DNA from: Svornostia abyssi | Lineage (GTDB): Bacteria; Actinomycetota; Thermoleophilia; Solirubrobacterales; Solirubrobacteraceae | DNA length: 64,000 bases | Direction: 5' to 3' | Assembly: GCA_024666565.1 (NCBI GenBank) | Contig: CP088295.1 | Span: 868,001-932,000 of the forward strand | In this document: one piece after another, positions 36,096 through 45,523 of the stretch | How positions within the stretch are numbered: position 1 is the first letter of the stretch | How the letters are laid out: each line of letters starts with the position of its first letter | Made by a program: the position numbers and the translations under genes | The notes under the pieces: model-generated | Database searches by the model: none | The model's input: only the letters and a program-made list of their open reading frames with translations | Told to the model about the DNA's origin: nothing

Positions 36096-36098
36096 CAC
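36082..36098. promoter_or_regulatory. Operator-like palindrome before the first toxin-antitoxin pair
   Basis: GTGCTAC (36082-36088), CGT, GTAGCAC (36092-36098): a perfect 7-bp dyad overlapping the aminotransferase stop and ending 3 nt before the antitoxin GTG. Antitoxins of this family commonly repress their own operon through such a site. Confidence 0.5.
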
Positions 36099-36101
36099 AC
36101 T

Positions 36102-36359
36102 GTGGACGTCTCGGTGCGAGATCTGCGCAACCGCACCGCCCAGGTCATCCAGGCGGTCGAAAGCGGTGAGCCCGTGACGTTGACGGTGCACGGCCGGCCG
36201 GTCGCCGACATCGTCCCGCACGTCCAGCGCAGCGAGCGCCGGCCGACGGCCCAGGTGCTGGCCGACCTCGAGGCGATCCGGGCGAAGGCCCGCGAGCTCG
36301 GCGTCGTGTCGCGCGCCGAGGACTTCGACGTCGGTCTCACGACCGACGACATGATGTGA
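36102..36359 (+). CDS. Phd/YefM-family antitoxin
   Basis: 85 aa. The N-terminal DNA-binding segment (VSVRDLRNRTAQVIQAVESGEPVT, split by family variation, and GRPVADIVPH) is typical of prevent-host-death antitoxins; the C-terminus would wrap the toxin. GTG 36102. The end overlaps the toxin by 4 nt. Confidence 0.88.
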   Translation: MDVSVRDLRNRTAQVIQAVESGEPVTLTVHGRPVADIVPHVQRSERRPTAQVLADLEAIRAKARELGVVSRAEDFDVGLTTDDMM

Positions 36360-36748
36360 GCTACCTCGTCGACACGAACGTGCTCGTCGCGGTGGAGCAG
36401 GATCGGCACGTCGGCGCGCCGCCGGAGGGGTACGCCCGCATCTCGGTGGCCACACTGACCGAGCTGGAGGTGGGCGTCCGCCGGGCGCCGGACGCGGCGG
36501 TCCGCGAGCTTCGCGAAGAGACGCTGGCCCGGGCGCGCCGGTTCATCGCCGTCCCGTATGACGAAGTGGTGTCGGCCGTCCTCGCGGAGATCCTCGCGAC
36601 GGCGAAGGAGCGCCGGCGCCGTGCCGGCGCCATGGACGCGATCATCGCGGCGACCGCCATCGCGCACGACCTCACCGTCTGGACGCAGGACGACGACTTC
36701 GCGGTCCTGGCCGAGCTGATGCCGGCGCTCCGGGTGCATTCGGGCTGA
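36356..36748 (+). CDS. vapC: VapC-family PIN ribonuclease toxin
   Basis: 130 aa PIN domain with acidic residues in YLVDTNVL, TLTELEVG, AMDAIIAATA and TQDDDF, the four expected metal ligands. Such toxins cut tRNA or other RNA when the antitoxin is lost. GTG 36356 overlaps the antitoxin stop. Confidence 0.9.
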   Translation: MSYLVDTNVLVAVEQDRHVGAPPEGYARISVATLTELEVGVRRAPDAAVRELREETLARARRFIAVPYDEVVSAVLAEILATAKERRRRAGAMDAIIAATAIAHDLTVWTQDDDFAVLAELMPALRVHSG

Positions 36749-36749
36749 C

Positions 36750-37743
36750 ATGCGCGTCTGGATTGACCTGACGAACAGCCCCCACGTGCTGGTCATGCGG
36801 CCGATCGTGGAGCTGCTGCGCGCCGACGGGCACGAGGTGCGCGTGACCGCGCGCGACTTCGCGCAGACGCTCGGCCTGCTCGAGCGGTTCGGCATCGAGC
36901 ACGAGGTGGTCGGCCACCACCGCGGCGGCCGGGTCGCGGCGAAGGCCGTCGGCCTGGTCTCGCGCTCGGCGGCGCTGACGCGCTGGGCCGCCCGCAAGAA
37001 GTTCGACCTCGCGCTCGGCCACGGCTCGAACGACATCACCGTCGCCGCCGCGATCCTGCGGATCCCGTGCGCGACGACGTTCGACTACGAGTGGGCAAAG
37101 GTCCAGCACACCGTGAACTGCCGGCTCGCGCAGGCGGTCGTCGTGCCCGACGTCATCCCGCCCGAGCGCCTGTACCCGTACGGGGCGAAGGGGGAAGATC
37201 CGCGGGTACGCGGGCCTGAAGGAGGAGTACTACCTCGCCGACTTCGAGCCCGACCCCGCGATCCTTGACGAGCTGGGACTGAACCCCGCCGAGCCGATCG
37301 CGGTGATCCGCACCCCGCCCGCGGTGTCGCTGTACCACCGATTCGAGAACGACCTGTTCGGCGGCGTGCTCGAACGGGTGCAGGGCCGGCAGGCGGTGGT
37401 GCTCCCGCGCACACCCGAGCAGCGCGTGGAGCTGGTGAAGGCCGGCGGGTTCATCGTCCCCGAGCGCGCGATCGACGCGCAGTCGCTCATCGCCTACGCG
37501 GATCTCATGGTCAGCGCGGGCGGCACGATGAACCGCGAGGCCGTCGCGCTCGGCACGCCGGTGTGGACGACGTTCGAGGGGCGGCTCGGCGCAGTGGACG
37601 AGCGGCTCATCGCCGAGGGGCGGATGCAGAAGCTCACGGACCCGGCCGAGGTGGACCTGCGCAAGCGCGACGGCGGCCCGCAGTCCGAGCGCGTGCCCCG
37701 CGACCCCCGGGTCTTCTTCGACCTGCTGGACTGCTCGCGCTGA
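36750..37743 (+). CDS. DUF354-family glycosyltransferase-like protein (frame broken)
   Basis: About 330 aa after removing one G from the run at 37190-37194. It starts MRVWIDLTNSPHVLVMRPI and continues with the family features LYPYGAKG, GYAGLKEEYYLADFEPD, VIRTPPAVSLYH and SAGGTMNREAVALGTPV. The fold is GT-B-like as in UDP-GlcNAc 2-epimerases and glycosyltransferases; the reaction is unknown. It lies 1 nt after the toxin gene in a surface-glycan setting. Confidence 0.8.
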
Positions 37744-37756
37744 CCGCGCCGCGGCG

Positions 37757-37769
37757 TAGGGTCGGGTCA
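37757..37769 (+). promoter_or_regulatory. Candidate leaderless -10 element
   Basis: TAGGGT at 37757-37762 ends exactly 6 nt before the ATG at 37769. No clear -35 is visible. Confidence 0.3.
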
Positions 37770-38743
37770 TGTCCCAGCCCGCGCCGGCCACACCCGAGGA
37801 GTTCTACGCCAGCCCGCTGAGCCAGGCGCCCTGGTACTACAGCGTCGAGCTGTTTCCCGGGGTCGTCGCGCGCGGGTCGTTTCCCGACGACCTGCCGATG
37901 CTGCCGCGCAAGCTCACCCGCCACGCCGAGGTGGCGGGCCAGTCGTGCCTGGACATCGGCAGCATGGAGGGCCTGCTGCCGACGTTGCTCGCCCGGCGCG
38001 GCGCCGCGCGGGTCGTCGCCACTGACGCGGTCCCGCACTGCGCCAGCCGGATGGCCGCGGTCAAGCAGTCGTACGGCGTCGACTTCGAGTTCGCCGCGGT
38101 CGGGCTGCTCTACGACCTGCACGCGAAGCTCCGGCCCCAGAGCTTCGACTTCATCAACTTCTCAGGGGTCCTGTACCACGTGTACTCGCCGCTCATGGCG
38201 CTGGCGAGCGTGCGCTCGCTGCTGCGGCCGGGCGGGCTCATGGTCGTCTCGACGAACATCTTCCACGACGACGGCTACCGCGCGGAGTTCAACGCGGGCG
38301 GGCGCCTGCAGCCAGAGGCGAACACGTTCTGGTACCTGAGCGTGCCGCTGTTCGACTACATGCTGCGGATGCTGCGGCTCGCCCCGATCGACTGCCTGCA
38401 CTTCGAGCACGAGGGGCTCGGCCTGACCCCGCCGGTCCCGGGTCTGCGCAGCGGCTACATGTCCGTCCTCTGCCAGGCGCGCGAGGATCTGCTGCCCACC
38501 GGCGGCGACTGGTATCTGCAGGCGCTGAAGGAGCACTCGTGGGAGTGGGCGACGCTCACGGACTGGGCCGCCGCCGACCAGCACCCGCGGTCCGCGATCC
38601 AGGCGGCCGCGCCGTACGACGGGGTCGTGCGCCGCGACGATCTCGACGCCATCGACCTGTGGGCGTCGGTGCAGAACCAGCCGAGCCACGGGCCCGCGGT
38701 GGCTCGCGACGCGCACCAGCTGCACCTCGTGGATACCGACTAG
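37769..38743 (+). CDS. Class I SAM methyltransferase, CmoB/DUF1698-like
   Basis: 324 aa. SAM-binding motif CLDIGSMEGLLPTLLARRGA, acidic strand end VVATDAVP, then FDFINFSGVLYHVYSPLMAL and LLRPGGLMVVSTNIF. N-terminal WYYSVELFPGVVARGSFP resembles the CmoB-like family, but here a small-molecule or sugar substrate is as likely. Ends 4 nt before a convergent glycosyltransferase gene. Confidence 0.8.
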   Translation: MSQPAPATPEEFYASPLSQAPWYYSVELFPGVVARGSFPDDLPMLPRKLTRHAEVAGQSCLDIGSMEGLLPTLLARRGAARVVATDAVPHCASRMAAVKQSYGVDFEFAAVGLLYDLHAKLRPQSFDFINFSGVLYHVYSPLMALASVRSLLRPGGLMVVSTNIFHDDGYRAEFNAGGRLQPEANTFWYLSVPLFDYMLRMLRLAPIDCLHFEHEGLGLTPPVPGLRSGYMSVLCQAREDLLPTGGDWYLQALKEHSWEWATLTDWAAADQHPRSAIQAAAPYDGVVRRDDLDAIDLWASVQNQPSHGPAVARDAHQLHLVDTD

Positions 38744-38747
38744 GAAC

Positions 38748-39980
38748 TCAGGCGGCGTCGACGCGCTCAGCCGCGTCGGCCGCCCACGCGTCCTCGCCGG
38801 TGACGACCGCGAGCCACGGGCCGGCGACGACGGCGCCGGGCGTGTCCGTCGGCGTGAGTTCGAGATCGAAGTCCGGGCCAAGGCCGAGCGCGTGCTCGAC
38901 GTGGGGCACCGCCGTGTCGACGGCATCGACCGGGATGGCGATGACGCACCGGCCGACCTGCGCGTCCTGCGCGAGTGACCGCAGCCGGCTCACGCTCGCC
39001 CGGATCTCGACCGGATCGACGCCGGGGGCCGCGACGGCGACGGGGTAGTGCTGGGCCAGCGGTTGCAGCTCGGGGTCGGCGAGCCGGCCGAGCGTCTCCT
39101 GCATCACGGCCCGCAGCCGCGCGGACCAGTCCGGATCGTGCGCGGCCTGGCGCAGGCCGTTCGCGGCCATGGCGAGCGCGGCCGTCAGCGCCTGGCGCTC
39201 GCGGCGCGGCGAGCTGAGGTGTCCGAGCCGCCGGCCGGACAGGACGAGCAGGCACCACTCGCGCGTGCCGCCGAGCGCGACCTCAGGACGGTGGGTCGAC
39301 TGCGCGCCGTGCTGGCGAAACGAGCTCAGGATCTCCGGGGTGTAGAACGCTCGGCCCCGGCTGAGCAGCTTTAGCCACAGCGCGACGTCGGCGACCGGGC
39401 CGAAGGTGTAAGCGTCGAGACTCCAGAGCTGCGAGATGTCCCCCACGGCGTCCTTGCGGTACAGGCCGCAGGTGACCTCGCCGACGAGGTTCGCCGTCTG
39501 CTCGAGCATCGCGCTGCCGAGTTCCCACCCGTCGAGCACGGCGTCGGCCTCGGTGAGCGCGCGCGTCCACGGCGGGTGCGGGAGCACGTCCCCGTACTGG
39601 TCGATGAGCTGGCGCCGGGCGAAGCCGAGCACGATGCCCGGGTCGGCGGCGAGGGGCGGCAGCAGGCGCGACACGGCGTCGGGCGCGAGCACGTCGTCCT
39701 GCAGCAGCGGCTTGATGAACTCGCCCTCGGCCTCGTCGTGCAGGCCGATCTGGTTGGCGACGGGGCCGATGTTCTCCGGGTGAGCGATGACGCGGATCCG
39801 CTCATCGTCGGCGGCCATCGCCCGCAGGATGTCCGCGGTCGCGTCGTGGGAACCGTCGTCGCTGACGAGGATCTCGATGTTGGGGTACGTCTGGGCCTGG
39901 GCGCTGGCGACCGCGGCAGCGACGTAGCGCTCGCCGTTGTACGTGGGGATGACGATGCTGACGAGCGGCAGGTCAGACAT
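38748..39980 (-). CDS. Family 2 glycosyltransferase
   Basis: 410 aa. N-terminal GT-A domain with VSIVIPTYNGERYVAAAVASA (in two parts), SDDGSHDAT, and KPLLQDDVL supplying the metal-binding acid pair. The C-terminal 150 residues are a separate domain of unknown role. ATG 39980 overlaps the 3' end of the next upstream gene by 8 nt. It is the last gene of a long minus-strand operon. Confidence 0.88.
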   Translation of the reverse strand: MSDLPLVSIVIPTYNGERYVAAAVASAQAQTYPNIEILVSDDGSHDATADILRAMAADDERIRVIAHPENIGPVANQIGLHDEAEGEFIKPLLQDDVLAPDAVSRLLPPLAADPGIVLGFARRQLIDQYGDVLPHPPWTRALTEADAVLDGWELGSAMLEQTANLVGEVTCGLYRKDAVGDISQLWSLDAYTFGPVADVALWLKLLSRGRAFYTPEILSSFRQHGAQSTHRPEVALGGTREWCLLVLSGRRLGHLSSPRRERQALTAALAMAANGLRQAAHDPDWSARLRAVMQETLGRLADPELQPLAQHYPVAVAAPGVDPVEIRASVSRLRSLAQDAQVGRCVIAIPVDAVDTAVPHVEHALGLGPDFDLELTPTDTPGAVVAGPWLAVVTGEDAWAADAAERVDAA

Positions 39981-41907
39981 GTGCGGGAGTCCGTGTCAAC
40001 CGGTGGACCGGCGCGTCGCGCCACCATGCGCGCTCGTCGTCCTCGGTGGCGATGGCGAGCCACTCGATGCTGACCGCCGGTCCCGCACCGTCGTAGGGCA
40101 CGACATCGACGTCGAGCTCCCAGCCGGCGCGCGCGTCCTGCTCGGCGAGGATCGGTTCCACGAGCGCGATCGCTCGTTCCAGGTCGTCGCGAGGCAGGCC
40201 GAGTGCCACCTGCGCGACCACAGCGATCGAGCGCAGCTCACGCATCGCCTCGAGCTGTTCGGCGATGGCCGTCTCGTCGAGGGCCGGCGCGGCGATGGCG
40301 CCGGCGAACGGCTCCGGGAGCGGGCTGGAGGCGTCGACCTGCAGATCGGGGAACCGCGCCCGGATCGCCGGGGAGGCCGCCGCGAGCTCGAGCGCACGTG
40401 CGCTGGCGTTCACCACCTGCGGCGGGCTGGAGCCGCCGCTGCGGTGGTTGTAGCGCCAGAGCATCGGGAACAGGTCGTCGTCCTCGCCGAGGGCGGGGAT
40501 GGCCGGCGCCGCCGGGCTGGGGCCGCCGGCGAGTTCGGTCGCCCGCACGTACGCGGCCTCGAGCTGCTCCGTCCAGCCGCTGCCGGCGTGCAGGTCGAGG
40601 GTGAGGTCGCGCAGCGCATCGGCCCGGCGCGTGCGTTCTGCGGGATCGTCGAGCAGCAGGCCGATGTGCGCGGCCAGCTCGGTGGGGTCCCCGGCGTGGA
40701 GGCGGGGATCGGGGTCGCCGATCGGTTCCTGCCAGAACAGCTCCCGCGCGAGCGGCGCCGGGCGGTAGCTCACCACGGGCAGCCCCGCCAGGGCGGCCTC
40801 CATCACCACGGTCCCGCCCCCGATGGGGTAGGACTCGAGCAGGACGTCAGCCGCGGCGTAGTAGTCGGCGAGCTCGGGCTGGACGCTGGCGGCGATGAGC
40901 CGGCCGTCGGCCCTCGGGATCGCCTTGTTCCACGGGGGCTGGTCAGGGGTGGGGCCGACCGCGATGACGGTGGTGGCGGGACGGGCCTCCAGGAGCGGCA
41001 GCACGGCATCGGCCAGGGAGTGCTCGGTCAGCGGCGCGAACTTCCCGTAGTGCCCAACGGTGAGGACGATCTCGGTGTCGTCGGCGATCCCGAGGCGCGC
41101 GCGTGCGTCGGCGCGGCTCGGGGGCGCGGTGGCGGGCGGGTCGCAGGCGAGCGGGACGCGCACGCACCGCTCGTGGGCGATGCCGCGGAGCTCCTCGATG
41201 ATGCGGGCGCTGTGCCGGAAACCGACCAGGACGTCGAACGCGTCCGCGCCCATCCACGGGGCGACGTCGGCGTGGTTCATGAACAGTGTCGGGGGTCGAC
41301 CCGCGCCGGGCTGCAGGGCGATGACGGCTCCGGCGTCGTCCGGGTGGATGTGCGCGACGACGAAGTCGAACGTCGCGGCCGTGGCCCGCAGCGCGCGGGC
41401 CCGCTCGAGGATCGGGGTCGACTTGTCGCCGACCGACAGCAGCTTGGTGTTCGAGCGCGCGAGCTCGGCCTTGAAGGCGGGGTGCACGCCGTACTGGCGC
41501 GTGAGGACCACGGTGTGGTCGCGCTTGCGGTCGCGGGCGATCCAGCGTCCGGCCAGGCGCGTGTGGCCACCGCTCTCGTAGACCTCGGTGATCACGTGCA
41601 GGACGCGCGGCCGCCCGCCGCGGGCGGACTGCGAGGTCGCCGGCCAGGGCGGCACGGCGAGGTCGGCGATCTGCCCGGCGAGCGTGTCGAGCTCCGGCAG
41701 GGCGAATCCGCCGGGCTGGTTCAGCCAGGCGATCCGCGCGGCCGCCTGCAGGTACGCCGCAGCGTCCTCGAGGTCGCCCTGCTCGATGAGCCGGCGGGCG
41801 CCCTCGCCGATCCTGCGGACCGCGTCGGCGTTCACCGCCATCACACTGCGCTCCGCCGCGAAGGGATGCTCCGCGGCGGCAGCGTTCTGCGGTCCCGCCG
41901 TCGTCAC
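39973..41907 (-). CDS. GT-B glycosyltransferase (GT4-like) with extra domains
   Basis: 644 aa. The centre (about 95-430) is a GT-B fold with VLHVITEVYESGGHTRLAGRW (in two parts), VLTVGHYGKFAPL, DYYAAADVLLESYPIGGGT and VVMEAALAGLPVV. An N-terminal helical segment and a C-terminal domain of about 200 residues flank it; the latter resembles the C-terminal part of the neighbouring family 2 enzyme (RALELAAASPAIRARFPD). Overlaps both neighbours (8 and 4 nt). Confidence 0.85.
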   Translation of the reverse strand: MTTAGPQNAAAAEHPFAAERSVMAVNADAVRRIGEGARRLIEQGDLEDAAAYLQAAARIAWLNQPGGFALPELDTLAGQIADLAVPPWPATSQSARGGRPRVLHVITEVYESGGHTRLAGRWIARDRKRDHTVVLTRQYGVHPAFKAELARSNTKLLSVGDKSTPILERARALRATAATFDFVVAHIHPDDAGAVIALQPGAGRPPTLFMNHADVAPWMGADAFDVLVGFRHSARIIEELRGIAHERCVRVPLACDPPATAPPSRADARARLGIADDTEIVLTVGHYGKFAPLTEHSLADAVLPLLEARPATTVIAVGPTPDQPPWNKAIPRADGRLIAASVQPELADYYAAADVLLESYPIGGGTVVMEAALAGLPVVSYRPAPLARELFWQEPIGDPDPRLHAGDPTELAAHIGLLLDDPAERTRRADALRDLTLDLHAGSGWTEQLEAAYVRATELAGGPSPAAPAIPALGEDDDLFPMLWRYNHRSGGSSPPQVVNASARALELAAASPAIRARFPDLQVDASSPLPEPFAGAIAAPALDETAIAEQLEAMRELRSIAVVAQVALGLPRDDLERAIALVEPILAEQDARAGWELDVDVVPYDGAGPAVSIEWLAIATEDDERAWWRDAPVHRLTRTPAHV

Positions 41908-42710
41908 TCGATGACGAGGTAGGACGGCATGCCCGGGCCGATCCCCGGCAGGCGCTGGATCGCGTAGGTGTCGAGGCCGAGGACCTCGCGCACCGCGACC
42001 GTCTCGCCCGGGAAGTCCGGGCAGTTCAGCTCGTCGAACGCGAGGATGCTGCCCTTCGTCAGGTGCGGGCGCAGGGCCTGCAGGCAGTCCCGCGTCGGCG
42101 CGTAGATGTCGAAGTCGAAGTACGCGAGCGCGACGATGGTGTGGGGGTTGTCGGCGAGGTACGTGGGGACGGTGACCGACGCGTCGCCCTTGACGATCTC
42201 GAACTTCCGCATGTGCTCGTACGGCGCCATCTGCTCGCGCTCGGCGAGGACGGCGCGGAGGTAGTCGTCGTAGTCGTCGCCGGTGTGCAGGCCGCCGACC
42301 TCGACCAGCTCGTAGTCGCCGTCTTCCTCGGCCACGCTGGGGAAGCCGGTGAAGGTGTCGAAGCCGATGATCTTGCGGCCGTAGTTCAGGGGCTCGTGCA
42401 CGGTGCGCAGCGCGTCGAACATCGCGAGGTCGCGGCCGAACCGGACGCCGAGTTCCATGATCACGCCGTGGACGGGCAGGATCTGGCGGTACATCGCGTC
42501 GAGGAACAGCAGGCGCCGCACGACGTGGGGCAGCAGGAACAGCGGCGCCTGGTGCAGCGCCTCGCGATCCCCGGCCGGGAAGTTCTTCGCCAGCGCGCCG
42601 AGCCGGTCCTCGGCTTCGATGAACCGGTTCGCGGCGCGGATATCCATGCTCTGCAGGTCGTTCGTCACAACCCGGTCATCGGCATGCCCGGTGGTTGGTT
42701 GAGGGGTCAT
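41904..42710 (-). CDS. TylF/macrocin-type O-methyltransferase
   Basis: 268 aa. Features GVIMELGVRFGRDLAMFDALR, KIIGFDTFTGFP, FEIVKGDASVTVPTYL, LAYFDFDIYAPTRDCLQAL and ILAFDELNCPDFPGET match sugar O-methyltransferases of the TylF type. ATG 42710 overlaps the previous gene stop. Likely to methylate a sugar of the glycan made by this operon. Confidence 0.88.
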   Translation of the reverse strand: MTPQPTTGHADDRVVTNDLQSMDIRAANRFIEAEDRLGALAKNFPAGDREALHQAPLFLLPHVVRRLLFLDAMYRQILPVHGVIMELGVRFGRDLAMFDALRTVHEPLNYGRKIIGFDTFTGFPSVAEEDGDYELVEVGGLHTGDDYDDYLRAVLAEREQMAPYEHMRKFEIVKGDASVTVPTYLADNPHTIVALAYFDFDIYAPTRDCLQALRPHLTKGSILAFDELNCPDFPGETVAVREVLGLDTYAIQRLPGIGPGMPSYLVIE

Positions 42711-43441
42711 CGTGCCTCCTTGAGGGCGCGGATCCCGATGTTCGCGAGCATCCGGGGAGGGATCTCGTCGCTGATGGTCACGAGCGCGCGGAGCAGCTCC
42801 GGCGGGTAGCCATCCATCATGGAGTTGGGGACGGTCTTGAGCTGGTAGCCGAACTCCTCGTCGACCCGCAGGCCGGCGGTCGCCAGGTCGGCGGCGAGGG
42901 AGTCGAGGGTGTAGACGCGCTGGTGCCCGACGAGGTGGTCGCGCTCGGAGAGCGTGTCGAGCTCGGGCTGGAAGCCCATCTCGACGGCGAGGCGCCGGTG
43001 CAGCGACTCCGCGTTGGGCACGACGACGATGAGCGCGCCGTCGTCCGCGAGCCAGCGCGCGGCCTGCGCGAACAGCGCGGGCGGGTCGTCGACGTGCTCG
43101 GCGACGTGCAGCGCGAGCACCGCGTCGTACGGCTCGTCGGGGACGAAGGACTCGAACATCGCCTCGTGGACCACGAGGTCCGGGTACCGCTCGCGGGCGA
43201 CGGCGCACAGGCGCGGGGAGCCCTCCACGACCTCGTAGTTGATGCCCCGCGCGAGGTACTCGCCCGCGGTCAGGCCGGTGCCGAACCCCAGCTCGAGCAC
43301 GCGGCGGGCGCCGTGCATGACCTCGACGGTGCGGTCGATGCTCAGGCGCTGGCCGAGCTCCTCGATGTCGATGTCCTCGACCTCGGGGTTGAGGTAGTAC
43401 GTGTCGGCGTAGGCGTCGAGCGCCTGCGGGGTCAGGCTCAT
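42707..43441 (-). CDS. SAM-dependent methyltransferase
   Basis: 244 aa class I enzyme with RVLELGFGTGLTAGEYLARG, VVEGSPRLCAVAR, DAVLALHVAEHVDDPPALFAQA and LADDGALIVVVPN. Target unknown. Overlaps both neighbours by 4 nt. It shares general layout with the methyltransferase at 44825-45523. Confidence 0.85.
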   Translation of the reverse strand: MSLTPQALDAYADTYYLNPEVEDIDIEELGQRLSIDRTVEVMHGARRVLELGFGTGLTAGEYLARGINYEVVEGSPRLCAVARERYPDLVVHEAMFESFVPDEPYDAVLALHVAEHVDDPPALFAQAARWLADDGALIVVVPNAESLHRRLAVEMGFQPELDTLSERDHLVGHQRVYTLDSLAADLATAGLRVDEEFGYQLKTVPNSMMDGYPPELLRALVTISDEIPPRMLANIGIRALKEAR

Positions 43442-44832
43442 GACCGCTCCTCGGTGACCTTGAGCGCCTGGACGATCTGCTCGTTCAGCGCGTCGGCGGC
43501 GAAGTCGGCGGCGCCGCCCACGATGTCGGCGTCCAGCCCCAGGGCGCGCAGCTCATCTCGTGCGCGGGCGAACCGTTCGACGTTCTCGGCCGTGGGCAGC
43601 GCGAACGTCGGCGCGGCGGCGGCCATCGCGACGGTGAACGGTGCGCCCTCGCGGATGACGCCGAAGCGCTCGAGGGCGTCGCGCACGGCCGGCTCGGCGG
43701 CCGCCGGGTCCTGATCGTGGGCGAGTTCGACGGTCAGGATGCGCTGTGCGGGCCCTGCGGCGGAGCCGCCGCTGGAGACCCGCAGCACGGGGCAGTCGGC
43801 GTCCACGACGTTCAGCAGCGCGGGCGCCCAGAGCAGGTCGGCGTCGTCGACCTCGATCCACAGGATCACGGTGCGCGCCTTCGCCGGCGTGTACTCGACG
43901 CCGGCGGCGCCGAACAGTTCGGCCGGGGCGTTCCCGATGACGGGGCGCTTGGCGTGGATCGTGCCGGCGTCGGAGAACTCGAAGCGCACGCCCGAGCCGT
44001 TCGCGGGAGCGATCGCCTCCAGCGCGCCGACGGTCCGGACCTCAGCGTTCGGATGCGCGCGGAGACGCTCCATCAGGATGTCGACGATCTGGCCGGCGCC
44101 GCCGCCCGCGATCGTGTGGAACGGGCGATCCGGGTGGAAGGTGACGGTCTCGTCGCCGCACGCCTGCGCCAGCGTGCGCGGCCAGAAGAGCGGGACCCAC
44201 GCCTTGCGGCGCAGCGTGGCCAGCACGGCGCTCGTGCCGCCCGCGAGGACCTTCGCCGCGTACGGCTCGGCCAGACGCGCGTGGAAGGCGGCGCCGTGGC
44301 ACGCGATCGACGCCTCATCCAGCGCCATGCCCGCCAGCTCGCCGGCGCGCTCGGGGGCGAGCAGCCCGGCGTCGCCCTCCACCTCGGCGGCGCGGCGCGC
44401 TTCGGCGGCGATCACGGCGCGCTCCTCGTCGCTCAGGGCGTCGTGCAGCACCGACGGGTCGGTCGTGAAGTACAGGTCGTCGACGACGCGGCCGTCGATC
44501 GCCATGCGCGCACGCTCGGCCTCCACGAGGCGGTCTCCGGCACGCTCGGCGATCCAGTCGTGCACGAGCGGCGTGAACGGCCGGTGGCCGCCGATCTCCG
44601 GGTGGTACTCGGCGAGCGGCGGGACCTGCTCGGCCTCGGCACCCTCGTAGTGCAGCTCCAGCAGGCGCACGCCGAGCTCCAGCGCGCGGCCGTCCTTGCG
44701 CATCGGCGCAAAGCCGGCGCCGACGCCCTTCGCGGGCACGAGCAGCTCAACAGACTGGCCCGCGGACGCGAGCGCGTCGGCGGTGGCCAGCGCGGCCATC
44801 GAGCCGCCGGTCACGACAATCGGTTCAGGCAT
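43438..44832 (-). CDS. FAD-dependent oxidoreductase (amine-oxidase/UGM-like fold)
   Basis: 464 aa. N-terminal dinucleotide-binding segment VVTGGSMAALATADALASAG with relaxed glycines, then a glycine-rich GGGAGQIVDILMERL segment and C-terminal PTFALPTAENVERFARARDEL. The layout resembles flavin enzymes such as protoporphyrinogen oxidase or galactopyranose mutase-like proteins, but key motifs are weak. Found among methyltransferases in a glycan operon, so it may oxidise a sugar or lipid-linked intermediate; the substrate is unknown. Confidence 0.75.
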   Translation of the reverse strand: MPEPIVVTGGSMAALATADALASAGQSVELLVPAKGVGAGFAPMRKDGRALELGVRLLELHYEGAEAEQVPPLAEYHPEIGGHRPFTPLVHDWIAERAGDRLVEAERARMAIDGRVVDDLYFTTDPSVLHDALSDEERAVIAAEARRAAEVEGDAGLLAPERAGELAGMALDEASIACHGAAFHARLAEPYAAKVLAGGTSAVLATLRRKAWVPLFWPRTLAQACGDETVTFHPDRPFHTIAGGGAGQIVDILMERLRAHPNAEVRTVGALEAIAPANGSGVRFEFSDAGTIHAKRPVIGNAPAELFGAAGVEYTPAKARTVILWIEVDDADLLWAPALLNVVDADCPVLRVSSGGSAAGPAQRILTVELAHDQDPAAAEPAVRDALERFGVIREGAPFTVAMAAAAPTFALPTAENVERFARARDELRALGLDADIVGGAADFAADALNEQIVQALKVTEERS

Positions 44833-45523
44833 GCCGCATCACCAGGTAGTTCATGGCGCAGTGGTCGGGGAAGTGGCGGGCCACGCGGATGAGTCCTTCG
44901 ACGGCGGTGTCGGGCAGCTCGGCCATCTGGGCGTTCGGCAGCGGCTTGAGCATCACGCCCTCGCGGTGCACCTCCGTCAACCCGGCGGCCCGGCCGAGGG
45001 CGGCGAGCTCGTCCGCCGTATAGAGCCGCTTCGTGCCCCACTGCACCCCGCGCTCGGCGACCTCGTTGACGTCGTCGAGGAGGCCGAGCTCCAGGGCGGC
45101 GAGGCGGTGGATCGACTGCGGGTTCTGCAGGGTGGTGTGGACGAACCCGCCGGACGTGAGGCGGGCGGCGGCCGTGGCAAGCACTGCGACGGGGTCGTCG
45201 AGTTCGTGCAGGACGTTCGCGAGCACGACGTGCTCGTGCTCGCCGGTGGGCGGCAGGTCCTGCAGGTCGGCCTGGACGATCTCCACGCCGTCGAGTCCGC
45301 GGGCGCGCACCCGTTCGAGGTACGCCGTCGATCGGTCCACCACCGTGACGCGGGCGCCCGCCGCGGCGAGCTGGGCGGTCATGAGCCCCGTCGCGCACCC
45401 GAGTTCCAGCACGCGGTCGCCGGGCCGGACGTAGTCGCAGATCCGCCGGACCGTCGCCAGGGAGTAGTGCCGGTCGAAGTCCAGCTCTGGGTCGTAGGTC
45501 GCGGCGTAGTCCATGGTCGTCAT
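44825..45523 (-). CDS. SAM-dependent methyltransferase
   Basis: 232 aa class I enzyme: DRVLELGCATGLMTAQLAAAG, VVDRSTAYLERVRARG, VVLANVLHELDDPVAVLA and LTSGGFVHTTLQNPQSIHRL. The last segment is similar to sugar-linked methyltransferases. Overlaps neighbours by 8 and 4 nt. Confidence 0.85.
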   Translation of the reverse strand: MTTMDYAATYDPELDFDRHYSLATVRRICDYVRPGDRVLELGCATGLMTAQLAAAGARVTVVDRSTAYLERVRARGLDGVEIVQADLQDLPPTGEHEHVVLANVLHELDDPVAVLATAAARLTSGGFVHTTLQNPQSIHRLAALELGLLDDVNEVAERGVQWGTKRLYTADELAALGRAAGLTEVHREGVMLKPLPNAQMAELPDTAVEGLIRVARHFPDHCAMNYLVMRHA